A DNA stretch of 28,522 nt from JACDAS01 sp046262415. Lineage in GTDB: Bacteria; Actinomycetota; Thermoleophilia; Gaiellales; Gaiellaceae. The stretch spans positions 1 to 28,522 of the forward strand of contig JBHEMU010000047.1 of the NCBI GenBank assembly GCA_046262415.1. The letters are read 5' to 3'. Position 1 is the first letter of the stretch; each line of letters opens with the position of its first letter. Position numbers and translations under genes: made by a program. Shown in pieces: positions 1 to 6,403 of this stretch. The notes under the pieces were generated by a model. The model was not told where the DNA came from. It did not search any database and was given only the letters and a program-made list of their open reading frames with translations.

Positions 1-705
1 GCCCAGGTACGACTTGCGAACGCCCTCGTGCCGGCGGAGGTCGTCGCTCGTCCCGTCCACCGCCACCCGCCCCACCTCCAGCACGTACGCGCGCGCGGAG
101 CTCTCGAGCGCGATCTGGGCGTTCTGCTCGACGACGAGGACGCTGAGGCCGTCCTCGTCGTTCAGCCTCCTGACGATCCCGAAGAGCTCCTGGACGATCG
201 TGGGTGCGAGGCCGAGGGAGGGCTCGTCGAGCATCAGCAGGCGCGGCCGCGACACGAGCGCGCGGGCGAGCGCGAGCATCTGCTGCTCGCCGCCGCTGAG
301 CGTCCCGGCCTGCTGGTTCCGCCGCTGCTCCAGCCACGGAAAGTACGCGAGCACCCGCGGCGCCTCCTGCCGGATCGTTCGCCGCTCGCCCCGCACGTAG
401 GCGCCCATCCGCAGGTTCTCCCACACCGTCAGCTCCGGGAAGAGGCCGCGCCCCTCGGGAACGTGGGCGATCCCGAGCCGGGCGATCGTCTCCGCTGGGC
501 GGCGCGCGACGGAACGTCCCGCGAAGACGACCTCGCCGGACTTGCGGACGGTGCCCGAGATGGCGCGGAGCGTCGTCGTCTTGCCCGCGCCGTTCGCCCC
601 GAGGAGCGCGACGACCTCCCCCTCCTCGAGCTCGAGCGACACGCCGTGCAGCGCCTTGATCGGCCCGTAGCGCGCCTCGACGTCGTGCAGCTCAAGCAGC
701 GCCAT
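1..705 (-). CDS. livF: Branched-chain amino-acid ABC transporter ATPase LivF (3' end cut by window edge)
   Basis: This is the cytoplasmic ATPase that powers a LivHM-type importer together with LivG. The translation starts MALLELHDVEARYG and shows Walker A GANGAGKT (residues 36-43), the ABC signature LSGGEQQ followed by MLALARAL, and Walker B LLMLDEPSLGLAP, the last being typical of LivF. The 235 codons visible match the usual LivF length of about 235-240, so only the last few residues are missing; the visible end (VRKSYLG) is the normal LivF C-terminus. Its ATG lies inside the end of livG (14-nt overlap), so the two are translationally coupled. The permease and binding-protein genes would lie to the left of the window or elsewhere. 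A substrate other than leucine, isoleucine or valine (for example urea or amides) cannot be excluded from the ATPase alone. Confidence 0.93.
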   Translation of the reverse strand, partial: MALLELHDVEARYGPIKALHGVSLELEEGEVVALLGANGAGKTTTLRAISGTVRKSGEVVFAGRSVARRPAETIARLGIAHVPEGRGLFPELTVWENLRMGAYVRGERRTIRQEAPRVLAYFPWLEQRRNQQAGTLSGGEQQMLALARALVSRPRLLMLDEPSLGLAPTIVQELFGIVRRLNDEDGLSVLVVEQNAQIALESSARAYVLEVGRVAVDGTSDDLRRHEGVRKSYLG

Positions 706-1447
706 GGGTCTCCGGCGCGGCGTCGTCCTGCCTGCCGAGGTACGCCTCGATCACGGCCGGGTTCGCCTTCACCTCGGCCGGCGGGCCGCTCGCGATCAGG
801 CGCCCGAAGTCGAGCACGTGCACGGTGTCCGAGATACCCATGACGAGGTTCATGTGGTGCTCGACGAGCAGGATCGACAGGCTGTAGTCGGCGCGGAGCC
901 GGACGATGAACGCGGCGAGGGTGTCCAGCTCCTCGTGGCTGAGGCCCCCGGCCGGCTCGTCGAGGAGGAGCAGCTTCGGTCGCGACACGAGCGCTCGCGC
1001 CAGCTCGACCCGCTTCAGGGTGCCGTACGGGAGCCCCGCCACCGGCGCCGGGGCGAGCCGCGTCAGTCCCACGTAGTCGAGCACCTCCAGGGCGACGCGC
1101 TCCCCCTCTCGCTCGCGGAACCAGCCGACACGGGTGTCCGCGCCGACGAGCACGTTCTCGAGCACGCTCATGTGCGTGAAGAGGGCGAGGTTCTGGAAGG
1201 TCCTCGCGATGCCGAGGCGCACGATCCGGTGCGGCGCGACCGCCAGCACGTCGGCGCCGTCGAAGAGCACGCGGCCGGCGTTCGGCCTGTAGAGGCGCGT
1301 GACGACGTTGAACGCGGTCGTCTTCCCGGCGCCGTTCGGGCCGATCAGCCCGACGATCTGTCCGGGCTCCACCGAGAACGACACGTCGTCCAGGGCGACG
1401 ATCCCGCCGAAGCGCCGCGTCAGGTTCTCGATCGAGAGGAGCGCCAT
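692..1447 (-). CDS. livG: Branched-chain amino-acid ABC transporter ATPase LivG
   Basis: This is the second cytoplasmic ATPase of a LivFGHMK-type importer, 251 aa, the normal family length. Walker A is GPNGAGKT (residues 36-43), the Q-loop region reads ARTFQNLALF, and Walker B is LLLLDEPAGGL. The signature region reads LPYGTLKRVELARAL, the LivG-type variant of LSGGQ. The C-terminal stretch with HHMNLVM and AEVKANPAVIEAYLG is diagnostic of LivG. The ATG at 1447 gives the canonical N-terminus. A -10-like TATGAT lies 11 nt upstream on this strand, which implies a leader of only a few bases. The gene overlaps livF by 14 nt and is divergent from the hydrolase gene on the right, with 50 nt between them. 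Confidence 0.95.
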   Translation of the reverse strand: MALLSIENLTRRFGGIVALDDVSFSVEPGQIVGLIGPNGAGKTTAFNVVTRLYRPNAGRVLFDGADVLAVAPHRIVRLGIARTFQNLALFTHMSVLENVLVGADTRVGWFREREGERVALEVLDYVGLTRLAPAPVAGLPYGTLKRVELARALVSRPKLLLLDEPAGGLSHEELDTLAAFIVRLRADYSLSILLVEHHMNLVMGISDTVHVLDFGRLIASGPPAEVKANPAVIEAYLGRQDDAAPETHGAA

Positions 1448-1458
1448 CGAGGCGCCCG

Positions 1459-1464
1459 ATCATA
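1459..1464 (-). promoter_or_regulatory. Candidate -10 box of livGF
   Basis: On the minus strand TATGAT sits 11 nt before the livG ATG, which would give a leader of about 4-5 nt. No convincing -35 is seen at 16-18 nt. The match to TATAAT is good, but this is a single hexamer in a short divergent intergenic region. Confidence 0.4.
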
Positions 1465-1497
1465 TTCCCCGCTGTACGAAACACGTTGAATACCGGG

Positions 1498-2436
1498 ATG
1501 GACGAGGTCGCGCCCGGGATCCGACGGCTGACGCTCGCACTCCCGTTCGGGATCGACCACGTGCACTGCTACTTCGTGCGGCGCGAGTCCGGCGGCTGGC
1601 TGCTCGTGGACACGGGCCTCGGAGGGCCCGCGGCCATGGAGACCTGGCGCGGCGTGCTCGCAGAGCTTTCCGGTGCCGTCGAGCTGATCTTCGTCACGCA
1701 CTTTCACCCCGACCACGTGGGGGCCGCGGGGGTCGTGGCGGGTCTGACGGGCGCGCCCGTCGTCCAGGGACGCCTCGACTACGAGCAGTGCCTCGGCGCC
1801 TGGGGCGCAGCGGACGCGCGCGCGCGAACCCGCGGGCACCTGGAGATCCACGGCATGCCGGCGGACGAGGCGGAAGCGGTGGCGGGTCACCACGCGCGCC
1901 TGGTGGGGGCGATCCAGTTCGCGCGCGATCCCGAGCTGGTCGATCCGGGAGACCGGGTCGACGGCTGGGAGACGGTGCACCTGCCCGGGCACGCCGACGG
2001 ACACCTGAGCCTGCTGCGCGACGGGATCCTGATCGCGGGCGACGCCCTGCTCGCAGGGATCACGCCGAACGTGGGCATCTACCACGGCTCCAGGCCCGAC
2101 CCGCTCGACGACTACCTCGACTCGCTCGGCCGCATCGCCCGGCTCGGGCCGCGGCTCGCTCTGGCCGGCCACGGACCCGCGATCCCCGACCCAGCCGGGC
2201 GTGCCCGCGACATCGCCGGCCACCATCGCGAGCGGCTGGAGCAGATCGCCCACGCCCTCGACGGCCGGCCCCGCAGCGCCTACGACGTGTCGCTGTCGCT
2301 GTTTCCGGGCGCGCTGCCCCCCGCCCTCCGCAGGATGGCGCTGGCGGAGTCGCTCGCCCATCTCGAGCACCTCGCGCTGCGCGGCGAGATCGCGCGGGCA
2401 GGAGAGGCGGAGCGCGTCCTGTACCAGGCGGGCTAG
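1498..2436 (+). CDS. Metallo-beta-lactamase-fold hydrolase
   Basis: This is a 312-aa, probably cytoplasmic, metal-dependent hydrolase of the MBL superfamily; its substrate is unknown. The zinc-binding signature HFHPDH is at residues 68-73, preceded by the beta-strand VDTGLGG. Further ligands are H165 or H169 in GHADGH and D182 in IAGDALL, and a late GHGP motif lies in the second half. The C-terminal ~100 residues are helical, as in MBL proteins of the glyoxalase II/lactonase-like type. An in-frame TTG at 1486 would add four residues; ATG 1498 is preferred because conserved-looking sequence starts with EVAPGIRRL. The stop codon TAG (2434-2436) is the first part of a hairpin-bearing repeat. The gene is divergent from livG and convergent with the LURP-one-like gene. 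Confidence 0.88.
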   Translation: MDEVAPGIRRLTLALPFGIDHVHCYFVRRESGGWLLVDTGLGGPAAMETWRGVLAELSGAVELIFVTHFHPDHVGAAGVVAGLTGAPVVQGRLDYEQCLGAWGAADARARTRGHLEIHGMPADEAEAVAGHHARLVGAIQFARDPELVDPGDRVDGWETVHLPGHADGHLSLLRDGILIAGDALLAGITPNVGIYHGSRPDPLDDYLDSLGRIARLGPRLALAGHGPAIPDPAGRARDIAGHHRERLEQIAHALDGRPRSAYDVSLSLFPGALPPALRRMALAESLAHLEHLALRGEIARAGEAERVLYQAG

Positions 2437-2510
2437 GCGTCGCTTGCGACGCCGACCTCAGGAGCACGGGCTTGCACGGCGCATCCAAGTAGAAATTCAC
2501 GCTCCTAGCC
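2434..2510 (+). repeat. Dispersed CUUG-hairpin repeat, copy 1 (shorter copy)
   Basis: The first 42 bp match copy 2 (18182-18224, reversed) at about 40 of 43 aligned positions, and 2479-2510 matches 18122-18153 (reversed) at 24 of 32. The repeat contains a perfect 7-bp stem closed by a CTTG tetraloop (GGCGTCGCTTGCGACGCC, 2436-2453); G(CUUG)C is a known stable RNA tetraloop. A second hairpin found in copy 2 is broken here, because about 30 bp are missing between 2475 and 2479. The element starts at the stop codon of the hydrolase gene and fills the gap to the convergent gene at 2529, so it could also act as a bidirectional transcription stop. There is no T-run after the stem. Confidence 0.75.
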
Positions 2511-2528
2511 GGCTCGACGGCCGGGGGT

Positions 2529-3140
2529 CTACCGGTTCTGAAGCGTGTCCAGCCCGATCGCGAGCGCGACGGCGAGCCGCCGGTCGAGCCTCTGCTCGGT
2601 GTCGCCCGAGAGGTCGAGCACATAGCGGTCCCGAAGCTGGAACTTGCGGTCCATGCCTCCGATCTTCCGGCCGTCCACGAGGATGTCGAAGTTGTACGGG
2701 ATCGGGATTAGGCCCCCCACCTCGGGTGCGAAGTCGATCACGCGCCGGAGCGCGGCCATGGCGGCGCTGCGCTCCCGGGCGAGCGCCATCTCGCCGCCGT
2801 CCGGGCCCACGACCCGCCAGGTGGAGCGCAGGAGCGACTTCCCGAACCGGTGCTCGAGCACGCCGATCGCCGAGCCGTCGGCCTCGGTCACGTCGTAGCG
2901 GGCGCCGCCGACGTCGAAGAGGCTCCGCGCCTTGATCCGGAAGAGCTCGTCGGTCTCGGCCTCGTCGGCGAAGAAGCGGATGTCCTCCTTGAGCGCGAGC
3001 TTCTTCTGGCGCACGTAGGCGATCGGCTCGCCGGCGGGCATCTCGCCCGCGGCGAGCGCGGTCACCCGGTAGATGTTCGCGATCGGACGAAGCACCTGCT
3101 CGACGAGGAACCGGTCGTAGCGGAAGCCCGGCGGGGTCAC
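2529..3140 (-). CDS. LURP-one-related / tubby-C-like protein
   Basis: This is a soluble protein of about 203 aa resembling the LURP-one-related (LOR, tubby-C/scramblase-like) fold, a 12-stranded barrel around a helix. In order, the sequence shows a strand-rich N-terminus, YVRQKKLALKEDIRFF, then FRIKARSLFDVGGARYDV and IGVLEHRFGKSLLRSTWRV, both characteristic of bacterial LOR proteins, and a C-terminal helix LAVALAIGLDTL. The molecular function of bacterial LOR proteins is not established; lipid binding is a guess from the scramblase relationship. A GTG at 3149 would add three residues, but a TAGAGT -10-like box covers that codon and lies 7 nt before the GTG at 3140, which favours a leaderless start at 3140. 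It is divergent from the FHA gene, with overlapping promoters. Confidence 0.78.
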   Translation of the reverse strand: MTPPGFRYDRFLVEQVLRPIANIYRVTALAAGEMPAGEPIAYVRQKKLALKEDIRFFADEAETDELFRIKARSLFDVGGARYDVTEADGSAIGVLEHRFGKSLLRSTWRVVGPDGGEMALARERSAAMAALRRVIDFAPEVGGLIPIPYNFDILVDGRKIGGMDRKFQLRDRYVLDLSGDTEQRLDRRLAVALAIGLDTLQNR

Positions 3141-3147
3141 GCAGCGC

Positions 3148-3153
3148 ACTCTA
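3148..3153 (-). promoter_or_regulatory. Candidate -10 box for the LURP-one-like gene
   Basis: TAGAGT on the minus strand is followed by 7 nt and then GTG (3140), the spacing expected for a leaderless mRNA. It overlaps by two bases the opposite-strand box of the FHA gene. Confidence 0.4.
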
Positions 3154-3157
3154 CGCT
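3152..3157 (+). promoter_or_regulatory. Candidate -10 box for the FHA gene
   Basis: TACGCT is followed by 9 nt and then the GTG start at 3167, consistent with a leaderless or nearly leaderless mRNA. It shares bases with the divergent box at 3148-3153, so the two promoters would exclude each other. Confidence 0.38.
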
Positions 3158-3166
3158 TGGACCGCG

Positions 3167-3691
3167 GTGACCGACCTCAGCCTCGAGATCGTCGAGGGCC
3201 CCGGTGCGGGCCGGCTCGTCCCGCTCGCCGGCCCGCTCGAGCTCGGGAGCGATGCGGCCGCGGGGCTCCGGCTCGAGGACAGGCACGTCTCGCCGCGTCA
3301 CGCGCGCGTCATCCCCGAGGGCGGCGGCGCCGTCGTCGAGGACCTCGGCGACCCGGGCGGGACGTTCGTCAACGACGCCGAGGTGCGGGCAGGGACGCGG
3401 ATCAGGCCCGGCGACGAGATCCAGCTCGGAGTCACCGTCCTGCAGCTGCGCAGCGCGGCGGACGTCGCGGCCGGGCCGACCGCCGTTCGGCCGAAGCCGC
3501 CCCCGCTCGCCGCCGAGCCCCGCGAGCCCGGCTACGTCCCGGCCGAGGTCGCGGCGCAGGACCCGGTCACGCCCGAGCTCGACGCCCTGCTCGACGTCCG
3601 GACGAAGGCCAAGGCGCGGACGGCGCCGCTCGCGATCTTCGTGATCGTCGTCTTCGCGGTGCTGATCTTCCTCGCGCTGACGAAGCTCTAA
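3167..3691 (+). CDS. Tail-anchored FHA-domain protein
   Basis: This is a 174-aa protein with an N-terminal forkhead-associated domain, a module that binds phosphothreonine peptides. The FHA core spans roughly residues 5-95: LELGSD where the usual GR is found, LEDRHVSPRHARV with the conserved S42-x-x-H45, DLGDPGGTFVND with the asparagine at 69, and a PGDEIQLG turn. A proline-rich linker follows (about 105-125). A single hydrophobic helix, APLAIFVIVVFAVLIFLAL, lies at the extreme C-terminus, so the FHA domain should face the cytoplasm as a tail-anchored protein. The usual first-loop arginine of GR appears to be serine, which may alter ligand binding. GTG 3167 follows a -10-like box. No Ser/Thr kinase or phosphatase gene is present in the window. 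Confidence 0.85.
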   Translation: MTDLSLEIVEGPGAGRLVPLAGPLELGSDAAAGLRLEDRHVSPRHARVIPEGGGAVVEDLGDPGGTFVNDAEVRAGTRIRPGDEIQLGVTVLQLRSAADVAAGPTAVRPKPPPLAAEPREPGYVPAEVAAQDPVTPELDALLDVRTKAKARTAPLAIFVIVVFAVLIFLALTKL

Positions 3692-3694
3692 GGG

Positions 3695-3847
3695 TTACCG
3701 CAAGGCGAGGTACAGGATCAGGGCCACCGCGGTCCCGATCACGACGCCGTACGTCGCGAGCTGCGCCGGGACGATCCGCGACCCGACGCCGCGCCGGCTC
3801 GGGCTCGGCGGCGGCGCGAACGGCGCCTGCGGGCCCTCGTCTGCCAT
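3695..3847 (-). CDS. Small single-pass membrane protein (50 aa)
   Basis: This is a short ORF with a polar, proline-rich N-terminus (QAPFAPPPSPSRRG) and one C-terminal transmembrane helix, LATYGVVIGTAVALILYLAL. The family is not recognised. The ATG at 3847 lies 6 nt after a TATCCT -10-like hexamer (3859-3854, minus strand), fitting a leaderless gene. The ORF fills the gap between the FHA gene (its stop is 3 nt from this stop, convergent) and the divergent antiporter gene, which supports it being real. It could be a small accessory subunit of the neighbouring antiporter or FHA protein, but nothing in the sequence shows this. Confidence 0.6.
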   Translation of the reverse strand: MADEGPQAPFAPPPSPSRRGVGSRIVPAQLATYGVVIGTAVALILYLALR

Positions 3848-3853
3848 GACGCG

Positions 3854-3859
3854 AGGATA
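3854..3859 (-). promoter_or_regulatory. Candidate -10 box for the 50-aa membrane protein
   Basis: TATCCT on the minus strand lies 6 nt before ATG 3847. It is one half of a second divergent leaderless promoter pair with the box at 3874-3879. Confidence 0.4.
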
Positions 3860-3873
3860 GCCCCTGACCCTGA

Positions 3874-3879
3874 GATACT
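3874..3879 (+). promoter_or_regulatory. Candidate -10 box for the antiporter gene
   Basis: GATACT lies 6 nt before GTG 3886. The spacing implies a leaderless mRNA and supports that start codon. No clear -35 is visible. Confidence 0.38.
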
Positions 3880-3885
3880 CGCGCG

Positions 3886-6393
3886 GTGGCGGGCCGGCTC
3901 GTCGTCGCCTACGTCGTCCTGTTCGCGGTCGGCGGCGCGCTCGCCGCGACCTCGTTCCTGCTCGGGGAGGGCAGGAGCGCCCAGCCGAAGGTGGCCGGGA
4001 TCTTCGGCACCTACGCGCCGTGCCTCGGCGGCGCCGGGCAGTTCCGCCTCGAGCAGTCCGGACAGTTCGTGGACGCGAGCGGCCTCGACGCGGCAAAGAG
4101 CTTCGGCGGCGCCCTCCGCCTCCGGCACCAGCGGCTGACGGGCACCGTCCGCTGCGCGGACGGGTCGCGCGCACGACTCGACCTTGCGTGGGCGGGAGGG
4201 GGAGCACGTCCGGAGCTGCAGGGCACGATCGGCGACGCACGGGTCACCGCGCTTTTCGTGCGGGATCTCCCCAGGCTCGGCGTCGTAGCGGCGCCGGCTC
4301 CGGGAAACCAGCCGTCCGCGGAGCATGTCTTCGGGCGGCTGATGCTGGCGATCGCGGCGGTCCTGCTCGCCGCCCGGCTCATCCGTGCGGGAATGAGCCG
4401 GCTCGGCCAGCCCCCCGTGATGGGCGAGGTGCTGGCCGGAATCCTGCTCGGGCCGACGCTGCTCGGAGCCCTCGCGCCCTCCGTCCAGGAGTACCTCTTC
4501 CCCTCGTTCGTGATCCCGCTGCTCGCCGGAGCGGCGGCGATCGGGCTCGCCTTCTACATGTTCCTCGTCGGCCTCGAGCTCGACCCGAGGCAGCTGCGCG
4601 GACGGATCGGGCACGCGGCGGCGATCTCGAACGCGAGCATCGTCCTGCCGCTCGGCCTCGGCATCGCCGTCGCCCTGCCGCTGTTCGGCCTCCTCGCCCC
4701 GCCGGACACGAGCTTCCAGGCCTTCGCGCTCTTCATGGGGGTGGCGATGTCGATCACCGCCTTCCCCGTCCTGGCGCGCATCCTGATCGAGCGGCGCATG
4801 CTGGCCCGTCCGGTCGGTGCGCTCGCGCTCTCCGCCGCGGCGGTCGACGACGTGACCGCGTGGGGCCTGCTCGCGATCGCCTCCGGCATCGCTGGGCACG
4901 GCTCGGCGCTCGGCGCCCTGCCGGTGCTCGGGTACGTCCTCGCGTTCTGCGCCGGCATGGCGCTCCTGGCGCGGCCGCTGCTGCACCGGGTCTCCGCCGC
5001 CTACGACGAGGCCGGGCAGGTCCCGAGCGGCTGGATCTCCGCCATCTTCGTCGGCGTGCTGCTCTCCGCCTACGTGTCGATGGAGAGCGGCGTCGCCCCG
5101 ATCTTCGGCGCCTTCGTGATGGGGCTGATCATGCCGCGGCGAGCCGACCTGAGTCACGACGTCACCCGCCGTCTCGAGGACTTCGTCGGAACCCTGCTGC
5201 TCCCCCTGTTCTTCGTCGTCACGGGGCTGCGAACCGACGTCGGCCTGCTCGACCGCCCCGAGCTGTGGGCGCTGACGCTCCTGATCGTCGCCGTGGCGAT
5301 CGCGGGCAAGTGGCTCGGGGCGATGGCGATCGCGCGGGTCGCGGGCTACACGCTGCGCGACTCGGCGGTGCTCGGCGCGCTGATGAACACGCGCGGCCTC
5401 ACGGAGCTGATCGTGCTCAACATCGGGCTCGAGCTCGGCGTCATCTCGCCGGCCCTCTTCACGATGCTCGTGCTGATGGCGCTGGTGACCACCTTCATGG
5501 CCGCCCCGGCGATCCGCCTGCTCGACCCGCGCGGGGAGCTCTCGGCACCGGTGGAGGACGAGCTCCGCGAGGCTGACCGTGAGCGGCCGGAGCTCGCCGA
5601 CGCGGCCGAGCGCTCGATCCTCGTCGCGCCGCTCGAGGAGCGGAACGTCGACGAGCTGCTGGTCCTCGCAGAGCCGCTCGCCCGCTCGGTGCCGCCGCGG
5701 GAGCTGATCGTCACGCGCCTGCTCTCGCCGCCGCGGGTCGGGGCGACGCTCGCGGCGCGCGAACGTGAGATCTCACGCGCGGGCGAGGCACTCGCGCGCG
5801 TGCGTGCGACGCTCGGCGCTCTCGGCATTCCGGCACGAAGCGTCGCCTTCACCTCGGCCGACCGCGGCCGGGACCTCGTCCGCCTCGCCGCCGAGCAGGA
5901 GGTCGACCTGCTGCTCGTGGACGGGCGCCGCCCCCTGCTCGGGGCCGGTGTCCCCCGGGGGGAGGTGGGCGCCGTCCTCGCGGACGCCCCCTGTGACGTC
6001 GCCGTGCTGATCGAGCGGGAGCACGTCCCCACCATCGACGCGGAGCATCCCGTCGTGGTCGCCTTCGGCGGCGAGGAGCATGACCAGGGAGCCCTCGAGC
6101 TCGCCGCCGCGATCGCGGCCGGGACCGGCGCGCCGCTGCGGCTGCTCGGGTCCTCCGATCAGGAGCGGCTGCTCGCGGACGCCTCACTCTCGCTGCAGCG
6201 CCGCGCCGGAGTGGCCGCCGACCCGATCCTGACCCCGCCCGGTGCGGCCGTCGAAGCGACCGCCGGGGCGGGCCTCCTCGTCGTCGGCCTCCCGGCGCTC
6301 TGGCGCCAGGAGGGGCTCGCCCCCCTCAGCGCCGCGCTCGCGAAGAGCGCGGCGGTGCCGACGCTGCTCGTCCGGACCGGGAGGGGTCACTAG
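3886..6393 (+). CDS. CPA2-type cation/proton antiporter with extracytoplasmic N-domain and two USP-like domains
   Basis: This 835-aa membrane protein probably exchanges Na+ or K+ for protons. Residues 5-26 form a first hydrophobic helix. Residues ~30-145 form a polar domain with two cysteines (C46, C90), probably outside the membrane. The CPA2 transport domain spans ~148-545, with FYMFLVGLELD (223-233), the double aspartate of AAVDDVTAW (321-322) expected in the ion site, and LMNTRGLTELIVLNIGLELG near its end. Two cytoplasmic universal-stress-protein-like alpha/beta domains follow (~573-690 and ~718-830), the first with VDLLLVDGRR and a GEVGAVLADAPCDVAVL stretch. Plain KefB/NhaS-type antiporters lack the N-terminal domain. 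USP tails occur on some CPA2 antiporters and may bind nucleotides. The next gene begins 10 nt after the stop but has its own -10 box. Confidence 0.9.
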   Translation: MAGRLVVAYVVLFAVGGALAATSFLLGEGRSAQPKVAGIFGTYAPCLGGAGQFRLEQSGQFVDASGLDAAKSFGGALRLRHQRLTGTVRCADGSRARLDLAWAGGGARPELQGTIGDARVTALFVRDLPRLGVVAAPAPGNQPSAEHVFGRLMLAIAAVLLAARLIRAGMSRLGQPPVMGEVLAGILLGPTLLGALAPSVQEYLFPSFVIPLLAGAAAIGLAFYMFLVGLELDPRQLRGRIGHAAAISNASIVLPLGLGIAVALPLFGLLAPPDTSFQAFALFMGVAMSITAFPVLARILIERRMLARPVGALALSAAAVDDVTAWGLLAIASGIAGHGSALGALPVLGYVLAFCAGMALLARPLLHRVSAAYDEAGQVPSGWISAIFVGVLLSAYVSMESGVAPIFGAFVMGLIMPRRADLSHDVTRRLEDFVGTLLLPLFFVVTGLRTDVGLLDRPELWALTLLIVAVAIAGKWLGAMAIARVAGYTLRDSAVLGALMNTRGLTELIVLNIGLELGVISPALFTMLVLMALVTTFMAAPAIRLLDPRGELSAPVEDELREADRERPELADAAERSILVAPLEERNVDELLVLAEPLARSVPPRELIVTRLLSPPRVGATLAAREREISRAGEALARVRATLGALGIPARSVAFTSADRGRDLVRLAAEQEVDLLLVDGRRPLLGAGVPRGEVGAVLADAPCDVAVLIEREHVPTIDAEHPVVVAFGGEEHDQGALELAAAIAAGTGAPLRLLGSSDQERLLADASLSLQRRAGVAADPILTPPGAAVEATAGAGLLVVGLPALWRQEGLAPLSAALAKSAAVPTLLVRTGRGH

Positions 6394-6396
6394 GCT
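6391..6396 (+). promoter_or_regulatory. Candidate -10 box of the oxidoreductase operon
   Basis: TAGGCT overlaps the TAG stop of the antiporter gene and lies 7 nt before TTG 6404. This is the spacing seen at other presumed leaderless starts here and is the main support for choosing this TTG. Confidence 0.4.
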
Positions 6397-6403
6397 GGCG
6401 CCC

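Noticed and set aside
3739..5157. Minus-strand open frame opposite the antiporter
   Set aside because: The composition is low-complexity polar and it overlaps a clear membrane-transport gene and the 50-aa membrane ORF; no motif is recognised.
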